From Puccinia triticina (Eukaryota > Basidiomycota > Pucciniomycetes > Pucciniales > Pucciniaceae): 64,000 nucleotides of DNA. Each line of letters starts with the position of its first letter. The stretch's first letter is position 1. The notes beneath the pieces are model-generated. The model was not told the DNA's origin. It was given only the letters and a program-made list of their open reading frames with translations, and ran no database searches. The stretch spans positions 2,748,001 through 2,812,000 of the forward strand of contig NC_070568.1 of the NCBI RefSeq assembly GCF_026914185.1, read 5' to 3'. Position numbers and translations under genes: made by a program. Positions 34,140 to 44,069 of the stretch are shown piece by piece.

Positions 34140-35257
34140 TTACTTGATCTTGAGGATGTGGCAGAGCAGGGAGTCGAAGCCCTCGGCGCGGGCGAGGCGG
34201 ACGAGCTGGGCCATCGAGGCGACCTCGACGACGGCGTCGGTGCGCAGGATGGGCAGGGGCGGGGCGTCTGGCTCGGCGGGGCTGTTCGGATGAGGGCCGA
34301 GATGGATGCGGCGCTGGGCCTCGCTCTCGGCGGCGGGGGCGAGCTCGTAGGCCTCGAAGTGGCGCTGCTGGATGGCGCTCCAGCGCAGCGCCTTGAGCCG
34401 GCCGGCGTACGCCTCGACGGCCGGTCTGGGCCCGTCGATCACCAGCACCCCGGGGTACCTGGATCCACACAATCTCACGTTATCTGGTGCTGCTTTTTGG
34501 GGAGGGATGAGGAGAGGAGGCTTGCCCGGGCTTGGCCCAGCCCCGGACGCCCAGCTCGCGCGCCCAGCCGGCGATGCTCTTGCGCTTGCCGGGCGCCTGG
34601 ATGTGGTGCATCTGTCGATCAGGGCCATCAGGGGGGAGGTAGATCAGCACGCAGATCCAGGAGCGAGGAGGCGGAGACATACCCAGAAGACGGTCCAGGC
34701 CATGGCGATCGGCGGCTCCTGACGGGCACTGGTCGGCTCGGCGACTTCCAGGGGGGGAGTGGGGGCAGACGTGGTGGGCACGAAGGCGGCGGCCAGGGCG
34801 CCGAGCTTGGCCAGCAAGACGTCCACACAGGCCTCGCCTGGCGCCAGGCCGGCCGGGCCGTCGAGCCAGGCGCGGAAGCCGGCCTGGAAGCGGGCGGTGT
34901 CCGACGGGGCGAGGTCTGCGACCCTGTGCAGCCGGACGCTGGGGACGGCGTCGGCGGGGTAGGTGGGCCCGATCGTCACCCGGACATCCACCGCTTCGGC
35001 GCACCCAACAGCACGGTCAGCGGGGTGGGCGACGGAGAGGGCTGGGGGAGACACGCACGGCGTTCCTGGCCGTCGCCGAACAGCAGGGCGAGCGCGATCT
35101 CGAAGGTCGTCTGCCGGTCAGGGGAAGCTTGCGCGGATGGAGAGCCCCTGGGGAGGATGGGCTGGTCGTCTGGGGTGGGCCCCTCGATCCATGCGAGCCG
35201 GTCGGGGTACATGGCCTCGAGCAGGGCGAGCTCCTGGCGGGCCTCCTGGGAGACCAT
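34140..35257 (-). CDS. RWDD2-like protein (RWD domain plus DUF1115-type C-terminus), four exons
   Basis: Exons 35257-35059, 34993-34683, 34611-34526 and 34458-34140 total 915 bases, 304 residues plus stop. Residues about 5-150 form an RWD domain (ELALLEAMYPDRL, FEIAL, then VDVRVTIGPTYPADAVPSVRL). From about residue 170 the C-terminal domain matches RWDD2 proteins: VFWMHHIQAPGKRKSIAGWA, ELGVRGWAKPG, YPGVLVIDGPR, and ends FDSLLCHILKIK. RWD domains bind other proteins; the exact role of RWDD2 proteins is not settled. Introns are 65, 71 and 67 bp; the third starts GC rather than GT (GCAAGC...CCAG), the only choice that keeps the conserved frame. It is divergent from the dehydrogenase gene, with 155 bp between starts, and strongly GC-rich. 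Confidence 0.85.
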
Positions 35258-35412
35258 CTTCGTGGCTGTGGGCGTGCTGTGGTGCTGTGTCCGCCGCCTC
35301 CTGAGCTCTGCCCCGATCAGCGCCTGACTAAGCGTCCCCGCCTGCACAGCACGCCGCGCCTTCATAAGCCAGCCACTCTCTCCAACCGCCCACCCACCCA
35401 ACAGCAGCAAAG
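35258..35412. promoter_or_regulatory. Bidirectional promoter region, 155 bp
   Basis: The whole space between the two start codons of divergent genes. No clear TATA box is seen on either strand. CCGCCTCC and CCCACCCACC words occur. Confidence 0.5.
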
Positions 35413-36932
35413 ATGCCCTTCGGACTCTTCGAAAGCCGCTGGTCGATCGACCAGATCCCTGACCTCGCCGGTAAGCCACCCACCCCTGCCCACTGCCAGC
35501 CTGCCGGACTGACCCGCTCGGCGCTGTTCCTGCAGGCAAAGTCGCCATCGTCACCGGTCAGCCCCCGTCCCCCTCCTCTGCTCCCCCCACGCACTGACCC
35601 CGCTGTGCTCCAGGCGGGAACTCCGGGCTGGGCTTCATCACCTGTCTCGAGCTGGCGCGCAAGAACGCCCGCGTATAGTTGCGTGTCTCGCTCTTCGTCC
35701 TGCATGCCGAGATCGCTGACGGAGGGGGCTGCAGCATGGCCTCCCGCAGCCGCGCCAAGGCCGAGGACGCCATCCAGAAGATCACCGCCGAGCTGGCCGC
35801 CGCCGGGGCCGCCCCGCCCGCCGTCGAGTTCCTCGAGTTCGACCTCGCCACGATCGCCGCGGGAAAGGCGGCCGCGGCGGCGTTTCTGGCAAAGGAGGAC
35901 CGGCTCGACATGCTGATCAACAACGCGGGCATCGTGAGTCGCCCCCCTCCCCGAGGTCCAGATCCATGCGGGGGCTGATGAGGGAGAGAGAGACAGATGG
36001 CGACGCCGTACGCGCTCAGCGCCGACGGCATCGAGCTGCAGGCCTGCAACGCCACCGGCCATTACGCGCTCACCATCCCCCTGCTGCCCGTGCTCCGGAA
36101 GACCGCCGAAGCCCCCGGCAGCGCCGTCCGGATCGTCAACCTCGCCAGCATCGCCCATCGCGCCGCCGCCTCCAAGCCCGACTTCTCCTCCCTCGAGGCC
36201 CTCAACCGCTCCTACTCGTCCACCTGGATCCGCTACGGGAACAGCAAGCTCGCCGTGCGTCTTCCTCCCCTACCTCCTCCCTCACCCACCCGCGCCTGAC
36301 CGCCCCTGTGCACAGAACATCCTGTTCAACAGCGAGCTCCAGAGACGCCTCGAGGGGACCAACATCCACTGTCTGGCCGTCGTGCGTCCCCCCCCCCCCC
36401 CCTCTCTCTCCACCCCCTGCCGCGCACACTCACACCTCTCTGGCCACAGCACCCGGGCGTCGTCGACACGGACTTGTTCAGAGGTAGGCCCTCTCCCCGT
36501 CCCCTCGTCCCCTCCGGCCCCTGACTGTCGGGCGCGTGTTGCAGGCCTCGGCGAGTCCTTTCCGCTCCTGCGCCCGCTCCTAGTTGAGTCCCTTCCACCG
36601 CCCCGAGCCGGACGAGCAGCTGCTGATCCGCCCCGCCCCGCAGAGCCTCAAGTCGCTCTTCAGGGGCACCATCCTCATCAGTCCCCAGCAAGGCGCCCTG
36701 ACCCAGCTGTACGCCGCGACGTCGCCCGACGTGGCCCGGCTCGACCTCAAGTTAAGCCCCCCCTCCTCCCTCTCCTCACACCCAAAAACTGATCAGTAGT
36801 GGGTGCAGGGGCAAGTACTTGGTGCCGTACGCCAAGGTCGAGACGCCTAGTCTGCTCGCCCAGGACCCCGACCACACTCTCGCGCTCCAGTTCTGGACCC
36901 TCTGCGAGTCGCTCTACGCCGCTAAGATCTGA
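35413..36932 (+). CDS. Short-chain dehydrogenase/reductase (retinol dehydrogenase/WWOX-like), nine to ten exons
   Basis: An NAD(P)-dependent oxidoreductase; substrate unknown. Exons: 35413-35470, 35536-35556, 35614-35677, 35735-35933, 35997-36254, 36316-36381, 36450-36483, 36545-36582, 36620-36750, 36809-36932, about 330 residues. Cofactor motif TGGNSGLG (about residues 26-33), NNAG (110-113) and the catalytic Y-x3-K in RYGNSKLANILF (Tyr194, Lys198) are all present, followed by HPGVVDTDLFRG and GALTQLYAATSP, the usual signature of this subgroup. The region 36580-36620 is a problem: without a 37-bp intron (GTTGAG...GAGCAG) the frame breaks. The alternative is a 4-base insertion (AGTT at about 36582-36585), making the gene damaged. 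Most other introns are short with standard GT-AG ends. Confidence 0.85.
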
Positions 36933-38128
36933 CCCTCTCTTCGGAGGGCCTCGTTGGGCGGCCTGCGGGCGGGGCTCGGCCGCGTTGGAGGAGCGGGCCG
37001 GTGGCTCTCGCAGAGGCTTCGGCCCCTGCGGACGGCTCCGGCGCGCAAGTTGCCCCGCCTACGACCCATCTTCCCCAAATCATTGTTTCGCATCCCCCGG
37101 ACCCGTTCAAAGTCTGTGTCGCCTGCCTGGCCTCCTGTCCATCCATCCCTCATCCATCCCCCTCAGCTCCGCCCGCCACCCCTCCAAAACCCCATCTCCG
37201 AACCCCGAATTGCCTGTTTTTGTGCCCGTGCGCCTGTATCTTTCTTGTACCACAATACACACACAGTATAGAAGCCCCTGCAAGTGTTCGATCTTGGTGT
37301 GTGCGAGGATGGGCGCTTGGGGCGGGGGTGCCACACATTTCTGGGTCCAAGACCGCTTGCGTTCACGTGGGCTATCCATGAAGGCATCTTGCCGGGCTCG
37401 CATACGGGTCATGGCCAGCCCGGGCTGAGCCACACTGTGATCACCCTCCTCAACCACGCAGAATCCTGCTGTCCGTCCAACGCATGCATCTCATTCGATT
37501 CCCTGCCAGATTATAACGTGTCTCTTCACCCCGTCGCCCACTGCTAGAGGACAAGTTGAGGTTTTTGACGAGGTGTGGGATGCTTGTATAGACCTATGGA
37601 CCCCCAATCCCTGCACTGTAGAGGTGGGATCGGGTTGTGCATGCGAGGGCAGCTCTATACTGGAGCTTACGGCCATTTGCTCTAGAATCCCGGATCCAAT
37701 CCCGATCCCGGAATCCTTGTATGTATTATGTAAATATATGTTGTATCCCCTCAGACTCGGACGAGTCGGACTACCACCCAGCCCACACCCGCGACGCTCC
37801 AAATCCAAACCCAGAGCCTGTGACATCCTGGATCCCTGTGTGCGACACCCCTCAACAATTGACACCGGAGTTTTTCATGTCCTCTGAATAGATCGGAGGT
37901 CAATCAGCATTTCAAGACCAAGTCCTTCATCTCACTCATTTTTTTTTCCCTTTGCACATAATTATTAAGCTTGTTACGTTGCACTCTCATTTTTCACATG
38001 TTTCACATGTTTTTGTGAGGAAATTATATTATTTGTTAATATTGGTCCATAATACAAAACAAAAACAGAACAAGGCGTAAAAGGAGTAAAAGAGAAAGAT
38101 CAGATGAGATGGCTGCTTCTGGGATTGT
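36933..38128. other. Downstream region of the dehydrogenase gene
   Basis: There is no supported gene. GC content falls from left to right. It contains the dispersed repeat copy at 37588-37722. Confidence 0.45.
37588..37722 (+). repeat. Dispersed repeat, copy 1 (inverted relative to 42990-43125)
   Basis: About 135 bp, including CACTGTAGAGGTGGGA, GCATGCGAGG.CAGCTCTATACT and AATCCCGGATCCAATCC, recurs in reverse orientation at 42990-43125. It has no coding signal; identity unknown. Confidence 0.7.
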
Positions 38129-38136
38129 CCATAAGC

Positions 38137-38516
38137 AACACTGGGTCGCTACACTATTTCAGCGCTACGTGTTAGCGTAGCGGCAAAAAGCGCCCATCTG
38201 TTTTGCATAGTGTTAGCGCGCTGTTAGCGCCGCTACGCTGCGCTAATTTTCAGCGGCGCTAACAGCGCGCCAATTCTTTGTTAGCGTTAGCGCGCCGCTA
38301 CAGTCGCTACGCTACGCTTCTTTTGCGCCCTGCATGTGTAGCGTTAGCGCAATTGCGCACATCTGTGCTAACGCTACGCTATCAGATAAAATAGCTGCGC
38401 ACCGCGTGCGCGTAGCGCATATGCGTGCAATTGCACTAACGCTACACTAAAAATAGTGCATTTGCGCTGCGCTACGCTACGCTAACCGCTATGGTTAGCA
38501 TAGCAACCCAGTGTTG
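38137..38516. mobile_element. hAT-type MITE, 380 bp, perfect 8-bp target duplication CCATAAGC
   Basis: CCATAAGC lies at 38129-38136 and 38517-38524. Ends are AACACTGGGTCGCTA and its near inverse TAGCAACCCAGTGTTG. An 8-bp duplication is the hAT hallmark. The interior consists almost entirely of variants of GCTACGC, TTAGCG and GCGCTAAC, including a perfect 19-bp inverted repeat (GCGCGCTGTTAGCGCCGCT near 38216 and its inverse near 38252). No coding capacity. It lies in a KDZ transposase remnant. Confidence 0.85.
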
Positions 38517-38524
38517 CCATAAGC

Positions 38525-39430
38525 TCATGGTCATGGCCAGCCATTTCAATCATGTGTGTTTCAGTTGAATCTTCCAATGCACCTGATTCACCATCTGAGT
38601 CTTGATCATTGAGTACTTCTTCTTCCAAGATCAGATCAAGATCTGATGAGATGTGCTTGTTATAGATATTTGACTCAAGGAATTCAATCAGGACAAACCA
38701 CATGTCCGGTAGCAATTTGTGCCTCACTAATCACTTGGCTAGCATGCTGTTTATGGTTCCGGCCCATCTGATAAGTAGAGCTTTGTGCTGATTTTGATCC
38801 ACTTCCAGTAAACGCTTGCCACTTAGCAAAGTCATGGCGCTGTGACCATCTTTGCCCAACACATTGTTCATAGCATCTTTCAGCTTGGTACTTAAGGGTC
38901 CTGAGATTATGATTGTGTTGGTCAATTCAATTAAGATCATGTAATAAATGAGCAGGAAATTTACCTTGAACACATTCATTGATACAGGATTTTAGCTGAT
39001 CTCTATGAGCCATCCCCCACAAGACAGTCATTTGCAACTTAATATTCAATTGAGTAAGCTCCTCTTTTGAACGGTCTAACACCAACACAGCATGAATTCT
39101 GTTTTGTACAGTAGGATCAAGAGCCCATGGGTCCTTTGATACGCAAATGTAGCTATTGTTCCAAAAAGAGTCATTGAGAGGGATCTTTGTAAATTGTGCA
39201 TAGTCAATTGGGGTTTTTTCAGGCAGATTGAGCTGTTTGGGGCAGTGGTGCTATTTATGGTTGGTATGCCGGGCCAAGAATGTGTTCAACACAGTAATAA
39301 CTGCTTTTTTACGGCAATTGAGGGCATCAAAGATCTTCTCCTTCAGTATGGTCCCCAGCCGTTCTCCACAAGCTTTTGAATCACACAAAGGTTGCATTTC
39401 TCCCTGTATCTCAACAGCAGCTTTTTAAAG
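38525..39430 (-). pseudogene. KDZ-type transposase, C-terminal part
   Basis: The minus strand gives a broken but recognisable C-terminal region: CGERLGTILKEKIFDALNCRK, a stretch with PIDYAQFTKIPLNDSFW, then DPWALDPTVQNRIHAVLVLDR and MTVLWGMAHR, then two short frames to 38525. This arrangement is typical of the helical C-terminus of the Kyakuja-Dileera-Zisupton transposases abundant in basidiomycetes. There are stops and one apparent intron (near 38985). It probably belongs with 41066-41640, separated by unidentified sequence. Confidence 0.6.
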
Positions 39431-41065
39431 TGCATTTTTAGCACTCCAAAGCAGCCAGTCTCCGCTGTTTTTCCTATGCACAGAAAATGCAGGTCAATAT
39501 TGTTTTAGCCCAAGGGGATACACATGCTCAACCTTGCCACAGTAGTGGTATATTCAGCATCCAGGATCCAATCCTGGATGCCAAGTTGTCATTCATTACC
39601 ATTTCAGAGTCACTCAAGCCTGCTGTGTCACAACAAATGTCAGTTGAAACCTTTCATTCCACAATAAGACAAAGGCAGATAAGAAGCATATCACTAACTG
39701 TTCTCCGTCTCAGCAGCTGCAAAGTGAGAGCCTAATTTCTGGGCCTCTGCATCTTGCGCAGCCTGAAGTGATTGGATATTGTGCAACGGGTTGATCATTC
39801 ACATCAAATCTGAGTGAGCCCCCATTTGCAAACCCAAGGAAAAAGTCTCACTACACAAAAATAAATGTCAAAAGGTGAAGGAGAAGTTAGTAAATGAAGT
39901 GTTTTTTGGTTGATTTTTGGTTAACGCACACAAGCCCTTCAATGTTTCACCTCGCTCAAAGAACTGAGCTTGCCCCTCCTGCTTGTAATCTCTTTGTGGT
40001 TTTGATTGAACTGGAATTCTTTCTGAGCCTGGCATTGCTCTCAAAAGAAAGCCTTGTTAAAGTTTGCACCACGTATGTGTGGGTTTGGCTTTTGCAGAAA
40101 ATCATCTAGGCCCTGTTTGTCTGCTGTGTTATATGTCATAAATGGTTGAATTTATGACACCAAGACCCAAAGTTTGCCCCCCGTTACCACCAAAACTTTG
40201 AAACCGCAGGGGGTAGCGCATCATAAATTTGACCATTTATGTTGTATAACGCGGCAGCCAAACGGGGCCCTAGTTTACTTTGGGCTTTTTTTTGGAAAAT
40301 GAAAGCATCACAAGTTTTCCTTTCCAAAGTCAAACCTACAGAATGAATTAACTTATGGTATGATGTACCGTATAATTGATTTGAAGGGTAATAAAATACA
40401 CACACAGTTTTTCTATTCCAAGAAAATTGTGGAATACATTGTGATGATTGAGTGCCACAAGTAAATGATTAAGTGTTGCTTGTTTCAGCGGAACCACAAG
40501 GCAAGAGTTGTAGGACCAAAGTGTTGAGAGTCAAGTCCGTCCCTCGACTTGAGCTACTGCCACTCAAAACAAAACATGTCATGCAAATATCACTGGACAC
40601 GCTTTGTCTCCTGGTTTTCCTCTAGACTCTCAAATTTTCCTTGGCTCATCTCACAATCCTGGTCAAAAACGTTCAAATCTGTCTTGCTCATCCTTGTTTC
40701 CAACTCAAGTCCTTGCTCATCAAACTCGACCGGAAGATTTCTCATCACCAAATCCAACAAACTTTGACTCTTTTAAATACTTGACATCTCTCACTCATTC
40801 TTTCTTTCCTCTGGGGAACACGCTTGACTCATCTCTTAAAAATATCATTGATAGTCTCAAAACATCTTCAAGCTTCCTGACTATCCGTTCCTCCAGAAGA
40901 CAACATTTCCAATCAGTCTTCAAATTCTTCAAAGCCTCAAGACTTCCTCACTCAACTCTTTCTTCAGTCTCTGCTCTTTCTTCCTCATCATTATATCATC
41001 TCATCTTTTTGTTGTGCTCTTCTATGTTGTGTTTGCCTTCAGTTTGATTCTTAACACAAACATGC
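39431..41065. other. Stretch between the two KDZ parts
   Basis: 1.6 kb, partly decayed KDZ sequence on the left. The right part (about 40480-41060) is C/T-rich and has no recognised feature; it may be an insertion, since KDZ sequence stops abruptly at 41066. Confidence 0.4.
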
Positions 41066-41640
41066 TCCATTCTCTCACCATTGGTTAGGCCCTATCCTTC
41101 ATTGTACCGGGGGTTAAACTTGAGTTGACAGGGCCAGTCATGAACATACAAATGAAAGACTGCTGTGGCAAACTTCATCCTAGGAAGATGCTCAGTCAAC
41201 AGTTTCCGAGATTCAAAGAATTTTCCCATTGTACAGCCAATATTGTATAGGACTTTCAATTGGATATTTGGATCCAGATCAGATAGTAGCAGACACTTCA
41301 GTATGGACATTGGCAGGCCACATCCTTTGCCCAATTTGTGGATGTTGCAAAATTAAAACACAGAATCATGTCAACAGCAGCATACAAACAAACCCATCTC
41401 ATTGCATCCCTTCCACATGCTCGCATAGTGGCAATCATTGGCAGCCTTGTGCTGCTCCGCACATCTATCTTTCTAGATATACCAATTTTCACAAGCTGGT
41501 CAGGTTCTTTGTTGTCTCTGCGCGATGTACATGTGGCAGAGAAATGATACCACTGGTGATATCTCAAGTAAGCCATGGAGTAGAGACCACTGCCACAATG
41601 TACCCGGCAGGGTATCTGTGTTTATTTTGCGGTTGAGTTT
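41066..41640 (-). pseudogene. KDZ-type transposase, N-terminal and central part
   Basis: The minus strand reads first a cysteine-containing segment (SATCTSRRDNKEPDQLVKIG), then the core segment QLKVLYNIGCTMGKFFESRKLL, then MKFATAVFHLYVHDWPCQLK and NPRYNEG*GLTNGERMEH. The YNIGC, FATAVFH.YVH.W.CQL and G.GL..GE blocks are the best conserved of KDZ transposases. A TAG and frame changes make it non-functional. The reading direction agrees with the C-terminal part at 38.5-39.4 kb. Confidence 0.7.
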
Positions 41641-42989
41641 TATGCCTGCTTAACAGCAGGCAAAAAGATGGGAGAATTTCAGGCAAAGATCCAAGACTCA
41701 CTTCTCCCATATATTAGGGGGTTTTCTCTTGGAGAGAGTTTTCCCGCAGAGTTGTTTTTGGTACAAAGCCTGTCTACATTGTTGTTCAACAACAATTGAG
41801 GCCTTTCCATCAAAACTTAACACCTTTTACTTCCTTTCTTTGTATCCTCAATAAACCAACACCTCTCTATCCTGTCGCGCTTGCCTACTCGGCTCCCTTG
41901 CCTCAATCATCTTTTGGGTCCTTTTGAGCCACCGACCAGGTATTGGTAAGCCCGTCCAGATTCCTTTTTTCCTCTCTCCTCTCTCCGACGTAAGGATCTT
42001 ATAGATCCCTGCTAGGCCCCTCTTACCCAAGACGTGTGGCTACTCCTCCCGCATTGATGGTTGAGTAGAGAAAGACTTTGGTCTACTGTTTAGATATTCC
42101 GCGCTTCACCAGCGCTAGTCCATTCAATACTCAGTATCTTGTCATTCAGAGTACGGTCACTTTAGAGATTCCCTGACAAGCCTCTTGGTGACTGATGAAG
42201 ACTCTCCTCCTGGGGCAGAGATGAAACAAGGGGCCGCTGATAAAGCAGCAAAGATATAGGGGGTAGTGCTACACCTACACTACCGCTAGCGCCTCCTATT
42301 TTGTGCACCGATGCAGCTCTCCCTACCACTAGCGCCTCCTTTGTTGCGCGCCTATGCGGCTCTAAAAGGTGGGTGAGAGGTCCGCAAAAGAAGGCAGTGC
42401 GCGTCGATGAAAATGGTAAATGGCAATAGCGCGATGAGGAGGGAAGAAGCTGACAAGAGTGGGGAAGCTTCTGACTAGGGGGAAGCAGGGGCCCGGGGGA
42501 GAGTCAGGTTGTAGTCAACCCGAGTCTTCTCAAGACTGCTGCATGTCTCTCGGGCGTCCCGGGCCCAACCAGCACTGCTTCGCCCGCGATATTGCCTGGC
42601 TCCCTCTGCTCGCGCGTGCTTGGACCTAGTTGACCTCGCCTAGCGGTCCGGTCACCTTCCAGGAACCACCTTGGTCTGTTTTTGGGTGTTAGCAAGCACG
42701 GAGTGATTTAATTTTAGTCCCCGCTGTGCAGACCCAAACTTCCGAATGGGATGAGGGGAACCGGTTTCAATGTCGGGACGCGCACCAACGCGACCGACCC
42801 GGGCACAATGTGGAGGCAGACGCAGGGTCGTTCAGTCGGATTTTCCTACTGTCGGATTACGGATTACGTGTAATCCGACAGTACGAGCTGCGGGTATGTA
42901 CATGTTTGTTTATTCACATAGGTGTATATACATATGTTGAATTTGGAGTGTTACCGGTGTAGAGAACCCAAAATCTGAGGGCGCTCGCC
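41641..42989. other. Stretch with a possible degenerate LTR
   Basis: It starts with a hairpin, GCCTGCTTAACAGCAGGC (41644-41661), and has a CT-rich, promoter-like part with CAATAAACC near 41849, resembling a retrotransposon LTR. I could not define ends or a target duplication. GCTAGCGCCTCC occurs twice near 42280-42330. No gene is supported. Confidence 0.3.
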
Positions 42990-43125
42990 TGGGCGAGGCG
43001 GACATCAAGGATTCCGGGATCAGGATTGGATCCGGGATTCACAGCAAGCGACAGTATAGAGCTGTCCTCGCATGCATACCTCCTCCCACCTCTACAGTGT
43101 AGGGATTGGGGGACCATAGGTCCTT
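42990..43125 (-). repeat. Dispersed repeat, copy 2
   Basis: Reverse-complement counterpart of 37588-37722. The copies differ by scattered substitutions and one segment around 37660-37690. Copy 2 ends next to the minisatellite at 43142. Confidence 0.7.
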
Positions 43126-43141
43126 GTATAGGGGCGACACC

Positions 43142-43288
43142 AAGCAGGCTTCGCAGGCTTCCAAGCAGGTTTCGCAGGCTTCCAAGCAGGTTTCGCAGGC
43201 TTCCAAGCAGGTTTCGCAGGCTTCCAAGCAGGTTTCGCAGGCTTCCAAGCAGGTTTCGCAGGCTTCCAAGCAGGCTTTGCAGGCTTGT
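43142..43288. repeat. Minisatellite, seven 21-bp units
   Basis: Seven head-to-tail units of AAGCAGGTTTCGCAGGCTTC plus C; the first and last carry CTT or GCTTTG variants, and the inner five are the same. The 21-bp period keeps a frame open on both strands, so heptad-like translations here are an artefact of the repeat. Confidence 0.9.
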
Positions 43289-44069
43289 CTTACCCATGAA
43301 GGTCCATAAATGGAGCCAAATCGTTGCGGGGAGGGCCGCTTGGATGGCCGCCAACAACAGCTGTTTGTGGTGCAGTCCAGCAGCGTGTTCTGCATGCGGC
43401 TGAAGCAAGCGCGCATTGGAACCAACACATTCTGTCTACGGTGTGCCTTTTTGGTCTGGGCTGGGCTTTCCTCGGGCGCCAAGGTTCTGGCCCATTCTAC
43501 CTTGTTGGGCAGGCGCAAGTAATCCCTGCCGTTCAAGGTGGCCGCATGCAGACCATTACCAGATGGGGACTATGGCGTTCGAGGCACAGCACCGCCACCT
43601 TTTGGAGAAACCTTTTCTCCAGCCCAGGCAGGGCCAGAGAAAAGGTTTATCTGGGGTAAGGAAAGAGCGGTGGATTATCAGAGAGGATTTTATTACTCCC
43701 TAGGATTGGGGGGAAAATCCTCAAATGGGTGTGGGGACTTTATTTTTGGTATAGAGGCTTTCTCGAGCAAATTTATTTCTGGCCTTATTCAAGCCCTAAA
43801 GAGGCAACTCAGTCAGGGTATAAGAGGAAACATGGGGCAAGGGAGCCCCCAGGTGATGCATTTTCAACTTGAACAGATGTGAATTGCTACAGGCTGACTT
43901 CTCACATCCAAACAAACCTCATCAAAAAGCACTGAAATATTGAAATGGAGTCATTTTGGCAAGGCAATCATCAACGGAGAAATAAATAGGGAAAAAATTG
44001 TGAAGAACAAACAATAAAGTGGATCAAAAACACTTGAATATACGTAATTGAGAAAGATATTTTCACAAA
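43289..44069. other. Downstream region of paralogue B
   Basis: There is no supported gene. AAACCTTTTCTC (43610) and GAGAAAAGGTTT (43636) can form a hairpin. Open frames here show no recognisable domain. Confidence 0.45.

Noticed and set aside
34074..35327. 417-residue plus-strand frame opposite the RWDD2-like gene
   Set aside because: Antisense shadow in GC-rich DNA where stops are rare; the minus strand has a conserved domain and consistent introns.
35328..36158. 276-residue minus-strand frame opposite the dehydrogenase gene
   Set aside because: Antisense shadow of a GC-rich coding strand; Gly/Arg-rich without domain.
43039..43536. Minus-strand frame with repeated CLEACET heptads, looking like a coiled-coil or Cys-rich protein
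   Set aside because: It is the translation of the 21-bp minisatellite, which is open in several frames because its period is a multiple of three; no start context, intron or conserved flank supports a gene.
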